From: an uncultured Pelagibacteraceae bacterium
GTDB lineage: Bacteria; Pseudomonadota; Alphaproteobacteria; Pelagibacterales; Pelagibacteraceae
Direction of reading: 5' to 3'
NCBI GenBank assembly: GCA_902620465.1
Contig: CACNIF010000001.1
Span: 124,001-188,000, forward strand
DNA length: 64,000 nt
This document shows, piece after piece, positions 8,785-17,713 of this stretch. The stretch's first letter is position 1; each line of letters starts with the position of its first letter. A model generated the notes under the pieces. That model ran no database searches and was not told where the DNA came from. It saw only the letters and a list, made by a program, of their open reading frames with translations. The translations under genes and the position numbers were made by a program.

Positions 8785-10158
8785 ATGAACGATCAAGTAC
8801 AAGCTGAGTTAAAAAAGATTTTTAATGGTAGGTTTTCAACATCAGTATCGACTAGAGCAAACTATGCAAGGGGTGAAGATACGTATGATCCTATTCTATC
8901 AAAGGCAGTTGTATTTCCTGAAACTAATGAGGAAGTTTCTAAGATATTAAGCCTTTGCAACAAACATAAAATCCCAGTTGTTCCTTTTGGGACAGGAACC
9001 TCTTTAGAGGGAAACGTTGTGGGTCATGACAAGGGAATCACCATTAGTCTTGAAAAAATGAATAAAATTTTGAGTGTCAACGTTGATGATTTTGATTGTA
9101 GAGTTCAAGCTTGTGTAACTAAAGAGCAGCTAAATGATTATTTAAGGGAGGATGGAGTTTTCTTTCCAATCGATCCAGGAGCTAATGCAGCTATAGGTGG
9201 TATGGCGTCGACTTCAGCTTCGGGAACCATGGCAGTAAAATATGGCACGATGAAAACTGTAATAACTGGTTTAACTGTAATTTTGCCTAATGGAGATATT
9301 ATTAATACAGGTAGCAGAACTAAAAAAACCTCAGCGGGTTACAATTTGACAAATTTATTTATAGGTTCAGAGGGAACTTTGGGGATTATAACAGAAATTC
9401 AATTAAGATTATCCCCAATACCAGAGAGTATCATGTCAGCTGTATGTCACTTTCCAACTTTAGAAAGCGCAGTTCAGACTGCCCAACAGGTTATTCAATA
9501 CGGTGTGCCTATTGCTAGGATTGAAATGCTCAATAAAGATCAAATGGAAATTAGTATTAATTACTCTAAATTAAAAGATATTGAGGCAGTTCCAACTTTA
9601 TTTTTTGAGTTTCACGGAACAGAGGGATCAAATAAGGAAAATATAAAAATTGTTGAGGAAATCTCTAAGGATAATAATGGAAGTTCTTTTAAATGGGCAA
9701 AAGATTTAGAGGAAAGAAATAAACTTTGGAAAGCTAGGTGGGATGTTTATTACTCTGTCAAAGCATTGATCAATAATGGGAGAGTTTATTCAACGGATGT
9801 TTGTTTACCTATCTCTAAAATCACTGAGTGTGTAAATTTTGCCGAGGCGCAAACAAAAAAACTTGGTTTGAGAGCTCCAATGGTAGGTCATTTAGGTGAT
9901 GGAAATTTTCATGTGATTCTACCTTATGATCCAAAAGAAGAGGGAACCTATAACAAAATAAGAGATTTTAGTGATCTTTTAATTGAAAAAACTTTGGAAC
10001 TTAATGGTACAATTACAGGTGAACACGGAGTTGGATTACACAAAAAAGCTTATTTATTGAAAGAACATGGTGACTGCATTCCATTAATGAAATCTATAAA
10101 AAGAAGTATTGATCAAAATAACATTATGAACCCTGGCAAGATATTTGATCTTAACTAG
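8785..10158 (+). CDS. GlcD/D-lactate dehydrogenase-type FAD-linked oxidase
   Basis: A 457-residue flavoprotein of the FAD_binding_4 plus C-terminal oxidase family (GlcD, DLD, D-2-hydroxyglutarate dehydrogenase relatives). The FAD-binding signature PVVPFGTGTSLEGN (near residues 71-84), the GGMASTSASGTMAVKYGTMK segment, GSEGTLGIITE, and the C-terminal metal/substrate motif MVGHLGDGNFHV with TGEHGVGLHKK are all present. It oxidises a D-2-hydroxyacid such as D-lactate or glycolate and passes electrons to the respiratory chain. No glcE or glcF partner is adjacent, which favours a single-subunit D-lactate-type enzyme over a glycolate oxidase complex. Confidence 0.87.
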   Translation: MNDQVQAELKKIFNGRFSTSVSTRANYARGEDTYDPILSKAVVFPETNEEVSKILSLCNKHKIPVVPFGTGTSLEGNVVGHDKGITISLEKMNKILSVNVDDFDCRVQACVTKEQLNDYLREDGVFFPIDPGANAAIGGMASTSASGTMAVKYGTMKTVITGLTVILPNGDIINTGSRTKKTSAGYNLTNLFIGSEGTLGIITEIQLRLSPIPESIMSAVCHFPTLESAVQTAQQVIQYGVPIARIEMLNKDQMEISINYSKLKDIEAVPTLFFEFHGTEGSNKENIKIVEEISKDNNGSSFKWAKDLEERNKLWKARWDVYYSVKALINNGRVYSTDVCLPISKITECVNFAEAQTKKLGLRAPMVGHLGDGNFHVILPYDPKEEGTYNKIRDFSDLLIEKTLELNGTITGEHGVGLHKKAYLLKEHGDCIPLMKSIKRSIDQNNIMNPGKIFDLN

Positions 10159-10175
10159 TTCACTTTAGATATTTT

Positions 10176-11129
10176 ATGAAAAAAATTCTAATTACAAGAA
10201 AGTTGATTAAAGAAAGCGAAGACAAAGCTGTTAAAACTTTTAAACCAATATTTAACACTAATGATGAACTGTACTCACAAAAAAAAGTTATTGAAATGAG
10301 TAATGGGTGTGATGGAATTTTATCATCACTCACTGACAAAATGGACAAACAGACTATTGATAAACTACCTGATACTATCAAGATAATATCAAATTTTGCT
10401 GTTGGATTTGGAAACATAGATTTAGAGGCTGCAAAGAGTAGAGGTATTGCTGTTACAAATACTCCTGAAGTATTATCTGACGCAACAGCAGAGATAGGAA
10501 TACTTTTAATTCTTGGTGCATGCAGAAGAGCTGCAGAGGGCATACAGTCAGCACAAGAAGGAGGATGGAAATGGTCAGCAGATTATTTAATTGGTAAGCA
10601 ATTAACGGGAACAAGATTAGGAGTTTTAGGAATGGGAAGAATAGGTCAAAAAATTGCTAAAATTGCTAGATCATTAGGAATGATAATTCATTATCACAAC
10701 AGATCAAAACTTAGTGAGGAAAAAGAACAAGGCGCTGTTTATCATAAAGATATAAAAAGTCTTTTTTCTGTCTCTGATGTTTTATCTATTTGTTGTCCTG
10801 CAACAAAAGAAACTGAGAATATGATTAATAAGGAAACAGTAGAGTACTTTCCAAGAGGTGCAGTAATAACTAATGTAGCTAGAGGAGACATTGTTGATGA
10901 TGAGGCTTTAATAGATGCCTTAAATAGAAGAAAAATTTATGCAGTTGGTCTTGATGTTTATAAAAATGAGCCAAATTTAAATCCAGGTTATAGTAAAATT
11001 AAATCGGCATTTATTTTACCTCACCTTGGTAGCGCAACGAAGGACACAAGAATTGCAATGGCTAATTTAGCTATAGATAATATTGATGAGTTTTTTAAAA
11101 CTGGAAATTGTAAAAATAAAGTCAATTAA
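10176..11129 (+). CDS. D-2-hydroxyacid dehydrogenase (glyoxylate/hydroxypyruvate reductase-like)
   Basis: NAD(P)-dependent D-isomer-specific 2-hydroxyacid dehydrogenase, 317 residues. The Rossmann motif GVLGMGRIGQKIAKIA lies near residues 148-163, the catalytic arginine is in NVARGDIVDDEAL, the catalytic glutamate in LDVYKNEPNLNP, and the catalytic histidine in LPHLGSATKDTR. It reduces glyoxylate, hydroxypyruvate or a similar 2-oxoacid, or runs in reverse. It ends the run of redox genes before the TRAP transporter, 17 bp after the GlcD-like gene, and is likely in the same operon. Confidence 0.88.
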   Translation: MKKILITRKLIKESEDKAVKTFKPIFNTNDELYSQKKVIEMSNGCDGILSSLTDKMDKQTIDKLPDTIKIISNFAVGFGNIDLEAAKSRGIAVTNTPEVLSDATAEIGILLILGACRRAAEGIQSAQEGGWKWSADYLIGKQLTGTRLGVLGMGRIGQKIAKIARSLGMIIHYHNRSKLSEEKEQGAVYHKDIKSLFSVSDVLSICCPATKETENMINKETVEYFPRGAVITNVARGDIVDDEALIDALNRRKIYAVGLDVYKNEPNLNPGYSKIKSAFILPHLGSATKDTRIAMANLAIDNIDEFFKTGNCKNKVN

Positions 11130-11141
11130 TTCTACCTTGGA

Positions 11142-11156
11142 TTGAATAAAATTCAA
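11142..11156. repeat. Small inverted repeat upstream of dctP
   Basis: TTGAAT (11142-11147) and ATTCAA (11151-11156) form a perfect 6-bp inverted repeat around AAA, just after the end of the hydroxyacid dehydrogenase gene. It could be a weak operator or hairpin; no T-run follows. Confidence 0.3.
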
Positions 11157-11180
11157 CTTCTGCGACATCTACGCTACTTT

Positions 11181-11209
11181 TTAGAAAGACTCCAATCTCA
11201 AACTATGCT
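11181..11209 (+). promoter_or_regulatory. Candidate promoter for dctP
   Basis: TTAGAA (11181-11186) and TATGCT (11204-11209) are 17 bp apart and lie about 40 bp before the dctP ATG. A good ribosome binding site AGGAGA precedes that ATG. The -35 box is weak, so this is tentative. A separate promoter here fits the dedicated terminator after dctP. Confidence 0.35.
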
Positions 11210-11246
11210 TAAATTCTCTAGTTAATTAACTGTAATAGGAGAAATA

Positions 11247-12401
11247 ATGACTAAAGAAAATAAATCATTGAAGGTGAAAACATCTTCAAGACGTAAGTTC
11301 TTTAAGACTGCTGCGAAGACAGGTGCTTTAGCTGCAGCCGCTGTTGCAATGCCATACGTAAAGGCAAATGCAGCAACTACATTAAAGATGCAAGCTGCAT
11401 GGCCTAGTGGAGCAAACATCTTTTTTGAAATGGCTGGAGACTATTGTAACATGGTAAAAGAAATGTCTGGAGGATCTCTTCAGATTGATCTTCAACCAGT
11501 TGGAGCAGTTGTAAAGACTTCAGAAATCGGACAAGCGGTTAGTTCCGGTGTGGTAGATATGGGTCACTGGGTGACTGCATATTGGTATGGTAAAAATCCT
11601 GCTGCATCATTATTTGGAACTGGTCCTTCATACGGAATGTCATCTCAAGAAGTAATGGGATGGATGGAGTATGGTGGAGGAAGAAAACTATATGACGAAA
11701 CACTTGCAAAAGTTGGTTTCGATTATATTGGTTTTTTCCATATGCCTATGCCAGCACAGCCTTTTGGTTGGTTCAAAAAGAACGTAACCAAAGTATCTGA
11801 TGTTAAAGGTATGAAGTACAGAACTGTTGGTTTAGCGACTAACGTTTTGACTGCAATGGGAATGGTAGTTAGACAGTTACCAGGTGGTGAAATCCAGCCA
11901 GCAATGAAAACTGGTTTGATTGAAGCTGCTGAGTTTAACAACCCGACTTCAGACTCTCAATTTGGTATGCAAGATGTTTCTAAGCATTATCACTTAGGAA
12001 GCTTCCACCAATCTCAAGAGATGTTTGAAATTCCAGTTAACAAAAAAACATACAATAGTTTATCACCTGCACATCAAGCAATATTGAAAAATGCTGCTTA
12101 TGCTGCAAACAGTGATAACTACTTTAAAGCTTTAGTAAGATACTCAGCTGACTTAGCTAAGTTAATGAATGAGCATAAAGTAAATGTGTATCAAACTTCA
12201 GATGAGATTTTAGCTCAACAATTAAAAGGTTGGGATAAAGTTATCGGCGATTTCAATAAGAAAGATCCTTTCTTTAAGAAAGTTGTTGATTCTCAAAAAT
12301 CATATGCGAAGAGAGTAATGAAATACTTGCTGATGAATCAGCCAAATTACAAACTTGCATACGAAAATGAGTTTGGTCCAATAGGAAAAGTTAAACTGTA
12401 A
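11247..12401 (+). CDS. dctP: TRAP transporter substrate-binding protein DctP
   Basis: Periplasmic receptor of a tripartite ATP-independent periplasmic transporter, 384 residues. A twin-arginine signal SSRRKFFKTAAKTG (residues 10-23) is followed by an alanine-rich h-region ending near VKANA, so export as a folded protein by Tat is likely. The mature part starts LKMQAAWPSGANIFFE and resembles the TakP/SmoM branch, known for 2-oxoacids and lactate. The conserved arginine expected to grip the carboxylate lies in MKYRTVGLATNV. The surrounding hydroxyacid and 2-oxoacid enzymes support a carboxylate such as lactate, glycolate or pyruvate as substrate (inference). A strong terminator directly follows. 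Confidence 0.9.
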   Translation: MTKENKSLKVKTSSRRKFFKTAAKTGALAAAAVAMPYVKANAATTLKMQAAWPSGANIFFEMAGDYCNMVKEMSGGSLQIDLQPVGAVVKTSEIGQAVSSGVVDMGHWVTAYWYGKNPAASLFGTGPSYGMSSQEVMGWMEYGGGRKLYDETLAKVGFDYIGFFHMPMPAQPFGWFKKNVTKVSDVKGMKYRTVGLATNVLTAMGMVVRQLPGGEIQPAMKTGLIEAAEFNNPTSDSQFGMQDVSKHYHLGSFHQSQEMFEIPVNKKTYNSLSPAHQAILKNAAYAANSDNYFKALVRYSADLAKLMNEHKVNVYQTSDEILAQQLKGWDKVIGDFNKKDPFFKKVVDSQKSYAKRVMKYLLMNQPNYKLAYENEFGPIGKVKL

Positions 12402-12420
12402 TTAATTTTTAATAAAATTT

Positions 12421-12446
12421 AAAAGGGGGCTTAGGCCCCCTTTTTT
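12421..12446 (+). terminator. Intrinsic terminator after dctP
   Basis: A perfect 6-bp GC stem (GGGGGC 12425-12430 with GCCCCC 12435-12440) has a TTAG loop, is preceded by an A-run and followed by six T. It lies between dctP and dctQM. It probably lets most transcripts end after dctP, so the receptor is made in excess over the membrane subunits. Confidence 0.92.
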
Positions 12447-12486
12447 ATTTGATTAATCTAGTACAATTCAATAAAAGTTTATATCT

Positions 12487-13080
12487 ATGATGAGATCTTA
12501 CATAAAATTTGCTGATAGATTAAGCGTCTCAATGGGTAAAGCTTTCTCATGGTGCATCGTAATTTTAATGGGAGGAACTTGTTATGAAGTTTTCATGGCG
12601 TACGCTTTAAATGCACCAACTTTATGGAATTTTGATTTTAGCCTTCAAATGTACGGTGCAATTTTTATGATGGCAGGTGCATACACTTTATGTACTGAAG
12701 CGCATGTTAGAGGAGACGTTATTTACAGATTATTTCCTCAAAGAACACAAGCTTGGATAGATGTGGTTTTATATTTTATTTTCTTTTTCCCGGGTGTTGT
12801 TGCATTGGCATTTTATGGTTACGAATACGCAGCGCTTGCATGGAAAATTAAAGAAACGAGTTGGAACAGCCCAGCTCAAATTCAAATTTACATGGCAAAA
12901 TCTTTGATACCTTTGTCTGGAACTTTATTAACTCTCCAAGGAATAAGTGAGGTGTTTAGATGTATCATATGTATAAAAACTGGTAGTTGGCCAGAAAGAG
13001 GAACTGAACGTGATGCGGAAGAGACTGAAAAAGTATTAATGAGAACTTCACAAGAAGGAAATAAAGAAGATGTTATTTAG
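12487..13080 (+). CDS. dctQ: TRAP transporter small membrane subunit DctQ
   Basis: Four-helix small integral membrane subunit of the TRAP transporter (197 residues). Hydrophobic segments lie near residues 17-40, 52-75, 93-120 and 138-160, with the family segment TEAHVRGDVIYRLFP between helices 2 and 3. The C-terminal tail is charged and acidic. It overlaps dctM by 11 bp and follows the dctP terminator, so it is expressed by read-through or by its own weak promoter. Confidence 0.88.
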   Translation: MMRSYIKFADRLSVSMGKAFSWCIVILMGGTCYEVFMAYALNAPTLWNFDFSLQMYGAIFMMAGAYTLCTEAHVRGDVIYRLFPQRTQAWIDVVLYFIFFFPGVVALAFYGYEYAALAWKIKETSWNSPAQIQIYMAKSLIPLSGTLLTLQGISEVFRCIICIKTGSWPERGTERDAEETEKVLMRTSQEGNKEDVI

Positions 13081-14431
13081 TCTAACAAATCCTGAAGTGG
13101 CAATTATGATGATGGGTATATTTTTATTTGCCGTATTATTAGGTTTTCCGATTGCCTTCACTTTAATGGCAATGGGATTAGGTTTTGGATATTATGCTTA
13201 CTTTGATCCAACTAAGATGGAGCATCTCTTTGATAATAGGATATTCCAACTTTTTGTTCAAAATACCTACACTGTCATGGATAATAATGTGCTTACCGCG
13301 GTACCGCTCTTTTTATTCATGGGATATTTAGTTGAAAGAGCAGGAATCGTAGCAAAATTATTTTTTGCAATTAGATTAGCATCTCATAAGCTTCCAGCAT
13401 CAATGGCAGTTGCAGCATTGATTACGTGTGCATTGTTTTCAACTGCTACAGGTATTATAGGTGCAGTTGTAACATTAATGGGGCTACTAGCTTGGCCTGC
13501 TATGATTAAAGCGGGTTATGATAAAAAATTTGCATCTGGAATAATTTGCTCAGGCGGGTGTTTAGGAATTTTAATCCCACCTAGCATTATGTTGATCGTT
13601 TACTCTGTAATTGCTCAACTATCGCCCCTAAGATTATTTGCCGCTGCGATTTTTCCAGGACTTATGTTAGCGGGACTTTACATTGCTTATGCAGTGTTTA
13701 GAGCTTGGTTAAATCCATCGATAGCACCAAAACCTGCGGCAGAGGAAATACCTCCTCCAGCAGTAATCATGAAAGAAGTTCTTGTTTCTTTTTTACCTTT
13801 ATTTTCTTTAATAATTTTGGTCCTAGGAACAATTTTAGCTGGAATTGCAACACCTGCTGAAGCTGCAGCAGTAGGGGCATTTGGTTCATTAGTGCTCTCA
13901 TATTTCTACAAAACTCTTAAATGGAAAAATTTCAAAGAGTCTGTCTTTCTAACAGCTAAAACAACTGCAATGATTATGTGGTTATTTATAGGATCGTGGA
14001 CATTTGCCTCTGTATTTTCTTATCTTGGCGGTCACGAAGTTTTTGAACACTTTTTTAAATCTCTAAATTTACAGCCTTGGCAATTTTTAGTAATTACACA
14101 ATTGATTATATTTTTATTAGGTTGGCCATTAGAGTGGACAGAAATATTAATTATTTTTGTGCCGATATTTTTACCATTAGTTGAATTTTTTGGAGTTAAC
14201 CCATATTTCTTTGCAATGTTAATTGCGTTAAATTTGCAAACCTCATTTTTAACACCCCCCATGGCAATGTCTGCCTACTACTTAAAGGGAGTTCAATCAA
14301 AGAATGTAGAATTAATGCAGATCTTTGGAGGAATAATGCCATTTTTAGGTATTGTGATTTTAGCGATGGTTTTAATGTATTTATTTCCAGGTATAGCACT
14401 TTGGTTACCAGAGACATTATTTGCAAATTAA
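13070..14431 (+). CDS. dctM: TRAP transporter large permease DctM
   Basis: Large permease subunit of the TRAP transporter, 453 residues with 12-13 hydrophobic helices; it drives sodium-coupled uptake of the ligand delivered by DctP. Family signatures include GFPIAFTLMAMGLGFGYYAY near the N-terminus, TATGIIGAVVTLMGLLAWP, GCLGILIPPSIMLIVYSVIA, and LILVLGTILAGIATPAEAAA. Length is typical. It begins inside the 3' end of dctQ, so the pair is translationally coupled. Confidence 0.93.
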   Translation: MLFSLTNPEVAIMMMGIFLFAVLLGFPIAFTLMAMGLGFGYYAYFDPTKMEHLFDNRIFQLFVQNTYTVMDNNVLTAVPLFLFMGYLVERAGIVAKLFFAIRLASHKLPASMAVAALITCALFSTATGIIGAVVTLMGLLAWPAMIKAGYDKKFASGIICSGGCLGILIPPSIMLIVYSVIAQLSPLRLFAAAIFPGLMLAGLYIAYAVFRAWLNPSIAPKPAAEEIPPPAVIMKEVLVSFLPLFSLIILVLGTILAGIATPAEAAAVGAFGSLVLSYFYKTLKWKNFKESVFLTAKTTAMIMWLFIGSWTFASVFSYLGGHEVFEHFFKSLNLQPWQFLVITQLIIFLLGWPLEWTEILIIFVPIFLPLVEFFGVNPYFFAMLIALNLQTSFLTPPMAMSAYYLKGVQSKNVELMQIFGGIMPFLGIVILAMVLMYLFPGIALWLPETLFAN

Positions 14432-14438
14432 TTTTTAA

Positions 14439-15767
14439 ATGACAGACATATTTTCTTTAAGTCTCGAAGAACTTGCAGCCAAGATTAAAGACGCCCAACT
14501 TACTTCAGTTGATGTTTGTGAAAAGTATATTGAAAGAATAAACAAATTTGACAAAGATATAAAGGCATGGGCCCATTTCGATAAAAAAGTTTTGTTGGAA
14601 AAAGCTTCTGAGGCTGATGACCATAGAAGATCTGGAAAACCAACTGGTCCACTTCACGGTGTACCCATTGCGGTTAAAGACATTATTGGCACAGTTGATA
14701 TGCCAACAGAATGTGGAACAGTTATAAGAAAAGGTAAATCATATTCACAAAATGCAGAAATAATAGATTTGCTTCATGCATCCGGAGCAATTGTAATGGG
14801 TAAAACAGCAACCTCTGAACTTGCTTATTTAGGACCTCCAGCAACCACAAATCCACACGATAAAACAAGAACACCAGGCGGCTCCTCAAGCGGGTCTGCC
14901 GCATCTGTAGCTTCTTTTATGGCGCCTGCATCAATTGGATCTCAAACTGGTGGATCCATTATTAGACCAGCATCTTATTGTGGAGTAGTGGGATATAAGC
15001 CTAGTTACGGACTAATATCTAGAAATGGTGTTTTGAGAACATCTTATAGTCTGGATCATATAGGAATTTTTGGACGAAAAGTTGAAGATGTAGCTATGTT
15101 GGCAAAAGTTCTCATAAAAAAAGATAAATTTGATCCAGCAACTATACATTACTCAACAGAAAATATTTTATCTGAAACAAAAAAAGGACCTCTTTTCGAT
15201 CCCAAATTTATTTTTTACAAAACTGAACATTGGAAATTAATAGATAAAAAGTCTAGAGAGTCATTTGAGTACTTCATTAAATCATTTAAAAAAAATATCG
15301 AGATCTTTGATACTCCTTCTTATTTTAAGGATATACATAAATACCATCAAATTATTCATGAGACTGATTTAGCTAATAATTTTTCAGTTTATTTTAAAAA
15401 ATTTAAAAAAAAATTGTCTAAGTATATGCAAGATGCAATCACAAGAGGAAATAAATATTCGGCCAAAGAATATGCAGAGGCAATTGATTTTATAAAAAGA
15501 AGTTATGAATCATACCAAGAAGTTTTTGAGGATTATCACGGAGTATTGTCGCCATCTAGTCCAGGTGTTGCGCCCATAGGTTTAAAAAGTACAGGAACAG
15601 CTGAATTTAATAAAGTTTGGTCTTATCTTGGGACGCCATGTATTTCGTTACCTTTACTTGAGGGAGAAAATAATTTACCATTAGGTGTTCAATTAATTGG
15701 CAATAAATATGACGATCATAGATTTTTAGGAGTTGCTAATTGGTTAGAAAAAGAATGTCAGGAGTAA
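14439..15767 (+). CDS. Amidase signature family hydrolase
   Basis: A 442-residue amidase-signature enzyme. The Ser-cisSer-Lys triad is visible: Lys in PIAVKDIIGT (near residue 80), the Gly/Ser-rich TPGGSSSGSAASVASF (near 147-162), and the nucleophile serine in GSQTGGSIIRPASYCG (near 170-185). It hydrolyses a small carboxamide; the family also includes GatA, but the lack of gatB or gatC neighbours and the sequence of the C-terminal half point to a catabolic amidase. It starts 7 bp after dctM, so it may release a carboxylate or amide nitrogen in the same pathway. The substrate is unknown. Confidence 0.82.
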   Translation: MTDIFSLSLEELAAKIKDAQLTSVDVCEKYIERINKFDKDIKAWAHFDKKVLLEKASEADDHRRSGKPTGPLHGVPIAVKDIIGTVDMPTECGTVIRKGKSYSQNAEIIDLLHASGAIVMGKTATSELAYLGPPATTNPHDKTRTPGGSSSGSAASVASFMAPASIGSQTGGSIIRPASYCGVVGYKPSYGLISRNGVLRTSYSLDHIGIFGRKVEDVAMLAKVLIKKDKFDPATIHYSTENILSETKKGPLFDPKFIFYKTEHWKLIDKKSRESFEYFIKSFKKNIEIFDTPSYFKDIHKYHQIIHETDLANNFSVYFKKFKKKLSKYMQDAITRGNKYSAKEYAEAIDFIKRSYESYQEVFEDYHGVLSPSSPGVAPIGLKSTGTAEFNKVWSYLGTPCISLPLLEGENNLPLGVQLIGNKYDDHRFLGVANWLEKECQE

Positions 15768-15768
15768 A

Positions 15769-15945
15769 ATGAATAAAATTACTACGATAATAGGATTATC
15801 TTTTGCAGTTTTCTTTTTAATTGGCTTAGCAACAACTTTAACGAGATCAATGATGATAGGCTTTTTGGATGTTATCCCAGTTTATCTTTTAATGGGTGCA
15901 GCTATCATAATGATGATATACGAAGCTTTCTTTGATAAAGATTAG
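15769..15945 (+). CDS. Small two-helix membrane protein (58 aa)
   Basis: A 58-codon reading frame begins one base after the amidase stop and ends 11 bp before the next gene. The translation starts MNKITTIIGLSFAVFFLIG and has two hydrophobic helices (about residues 5-23 and 33-52) separated by a short loop with one arginine, ending in the charged tail EAFFDKD. I do not recognise a family. Tight packing on both sides and the clean two-helix design argue that it is a real gene. Confidence 0.6.
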   Translation: MNKITTIIGLSFAVFFLIGLATTLTRSMMIGFLDVIPVYLLMGAAIIMMIYEAFFDKD

Positions 15946-15956
15946 TATCAACTAAA

Positions 15957-16862
15957 TTGAAAAATATTAAGACAGATATATTCTCATTCTCATTATTATT
16001 TATACAACCAATCTTTATGGCTAGTAACTTGGTTGTAGCTAGAGGTGGTGTTGAATTTGTTCCACCTATTTCACTTGCATTTTGGCGTTGGACGGTTGTT
16101 TTTTTGATTTTATTACCATTCACTTATGTCACTTTAAAAAATAATTTTCATATAATTAAAAAAGAATATAAAAAATTATTTTTTTTAGGGTCAATGGGAT
16201 GTGGCGTATGTGGTGCCTTCCCTTTTTTGGCCGGTGAGACAACAACCGTTATCAATATGGGAATAATTTACACATCCTCTCCAGTTTTTATTATTCTAAT
16301 CTCATATTTTTTTTTTTATGAAAAAATAAATTCAACAAAGATAATTGGCTTAATTACTTGCTTGATCGGAGTACTTATTATCATCATTAAAGGTGATTTT
16401 GACTTATTGATTAATCTAAAATTTACAATTGGTGATTTGTGGATGTTGGCTGCCGCAATTGGATGGGCTTTATATTCAATTTATTTATTCTATTGGAAAT
16501 CTAAATTAAAAATTTTTGATAGATTTACTATGATTTCTTTTTTTGGTGCATTGAGCTTGTTCCCTTTTTACGTTGGTGAGGAATTGTTTTATAAAGAGAC
16601 TATTTTTGCGACAGAATTTTATTTATGGGTAATTTTTGCAGCTATATCACCAGGGATAATTGCTTTTACTCTTTATACTATTGCTCAGAAAAAATTAGGT
16701 GCATCATTGACTGGCTTTACGCTTTATGTTTTTACAGTTTATGGAGCAATTTATGGATACTTTTTATTTGACGAAAAATTTGAGAATTTTCATATTATTG
16801 GAACCATTTTAGTTTTCTTTGGCGTATATTTAGCTAAGAAAAACAATGTTAAAAAAGTTTAG
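15957..16862 (+). CDS. EamA/DMT-family transporter
   Basis: Drug/metabolite transporter superfamily protein of 301 residues with ten predicted membrane helices in two EamA repeats; the second repeat ends with FTVYGAIYGYFLFDEKFENFHIIG, a typical EamA segment. Probably an exporter of small metabolites; no substrate can be named. It starts with TTG at 15957, the only start that keeps the whole first helix; no ATG lies upstream in frame. It overlaps the following hydrolase by 17 bp. Confidence 0.8.
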   Translation: MKNIKTDIFSFSLLFIQPIFMASNLVVARGGVEFVPPISLAFWRWTVVFLILLPFTYVTLKNNFHIIKKEYKKLFFLGSMGCGVCGAFPFLAGETTTVINMGIIYTSSPVFIILISYFFFYEKINSTKIIGLITCLIGVLIIIIKGDFDLLINLKFTIGDLWMLAAAIGWALYSIYLFYWKSKLKIFDRFTMISFFGALSLFPFYVGEELFYKETIFATEFYLWVIFAAISPGIIAFTLYTIAQKKLGASLTGFTLYVFTVYGAIYGYFLFDEKFENFHIIGTILVFFGVYLAKKNNVKKV

Positions 16863-17664
16863 GAATAATTTGTTATCATTTTTACAACTAATAATTTTAG
16901 TTTACCTTTTTCTTTTGGCATTTCTTTATTTTTATCAAAGAAATTTAATGTACCATCCTGATGAAAATAATTATTTTAACGATAAACTTTTAGTTAATAT
17001 TGAAGAGGTTGAAATATCAACACAAGACGGATTAGGTTTGTTAGGTTGGTATCATGAAAAAGATATAAGAAAAAATAAAACAATTTTATTTTTTCACGGA
17101 AATGCTGGATCTTTAGAAAACAGAATTCATAAATTGAATCATTTTAAAGACATGAGTGTTAATTTTTTAATAGTTGCTTGGAGAGGTTTTAGTGGCAATG
17201 GGGGTAAACCATCAGAAATTGGATTATATGAGGATGGTGAAAGTGCAATTAGATGGTTAATGAAAAAAGGTGTGGATGAAAAAAATATAGTAATTTATGG
17301 AGAGTCATTAGGAACAGGAGTTGCAACACATTTATCCCAAAATAGAAATTTTGCAGGTATAATTTTAGAAACTCCATTTACGTCAATGATTGACGCTGCT
17401 AAAAAATTTTATCCATATATACCCGTTGGTCTTTTACTAAAAGATAAATTTGAAAATAAAAATAAAATTAAAAATGTTAAGTCTCCAATTTTGATAATGC
17501 ACGGTGAAAAAGATCAAATAGTCCCTTTCGAGATGGGTCAAAAGATGTTCGAAATAGCTAATGAACCTAAATATTCTTATTTTACCAAATATGACAATCA
17601 TATGATGGAGTATGATGAGAATCTTATAAAAACATTAAATTCATTTTTAATTAATTTAAATTAG
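16846..17664 (+). CDS. BEM46-type alpha/beta hydrolase
   Basis: A 272-residue membrane-anchored serine hydrolase of the alpha/beta fold. There is an N-terminal helix (residues 9-30), then the oxyanion segment FFHGNAGSLENR, the nucleophile elbow YGESLGTG, the acid in MHGEKDQIVPF and the histidine in YDNHMMEYD. This arrangement is that of BEM46/ABHD13-like proteins. The natural substrate is unknown. The start overlaps the DMT gene, suggesting co-transcription. Confidence 0.8.
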   Translation: MLKKFRNNLLSFLQLIILVYLFLLAFLYFYQRNLMYHPDENNYFNDKLLVNIEEVEISTQDGLGLLGWYHEKDIRKNKTILFFHGNAGSLENRIHKLNHFKDMSVNFLIVAWRGFSGNGGKPSEIGLYEDGESAIRWLMKKGVDEKNIVIYGESLGTGVATHLSQNRNFAGIILETPFTSMIDAAKKFYPYIPVGLLLKDKFENKNKIKNVKSPILIMHGEKDQIVPFEMGQKMFEIANEPKYSYFTKYDNHMMEYDENLIKTLNSFLINLN

Positions 17665-17713
17665 GCCATATTCTAAACAAATAGTGCTCAAGATTTAATT
17701 TTACGCTTAAAAA

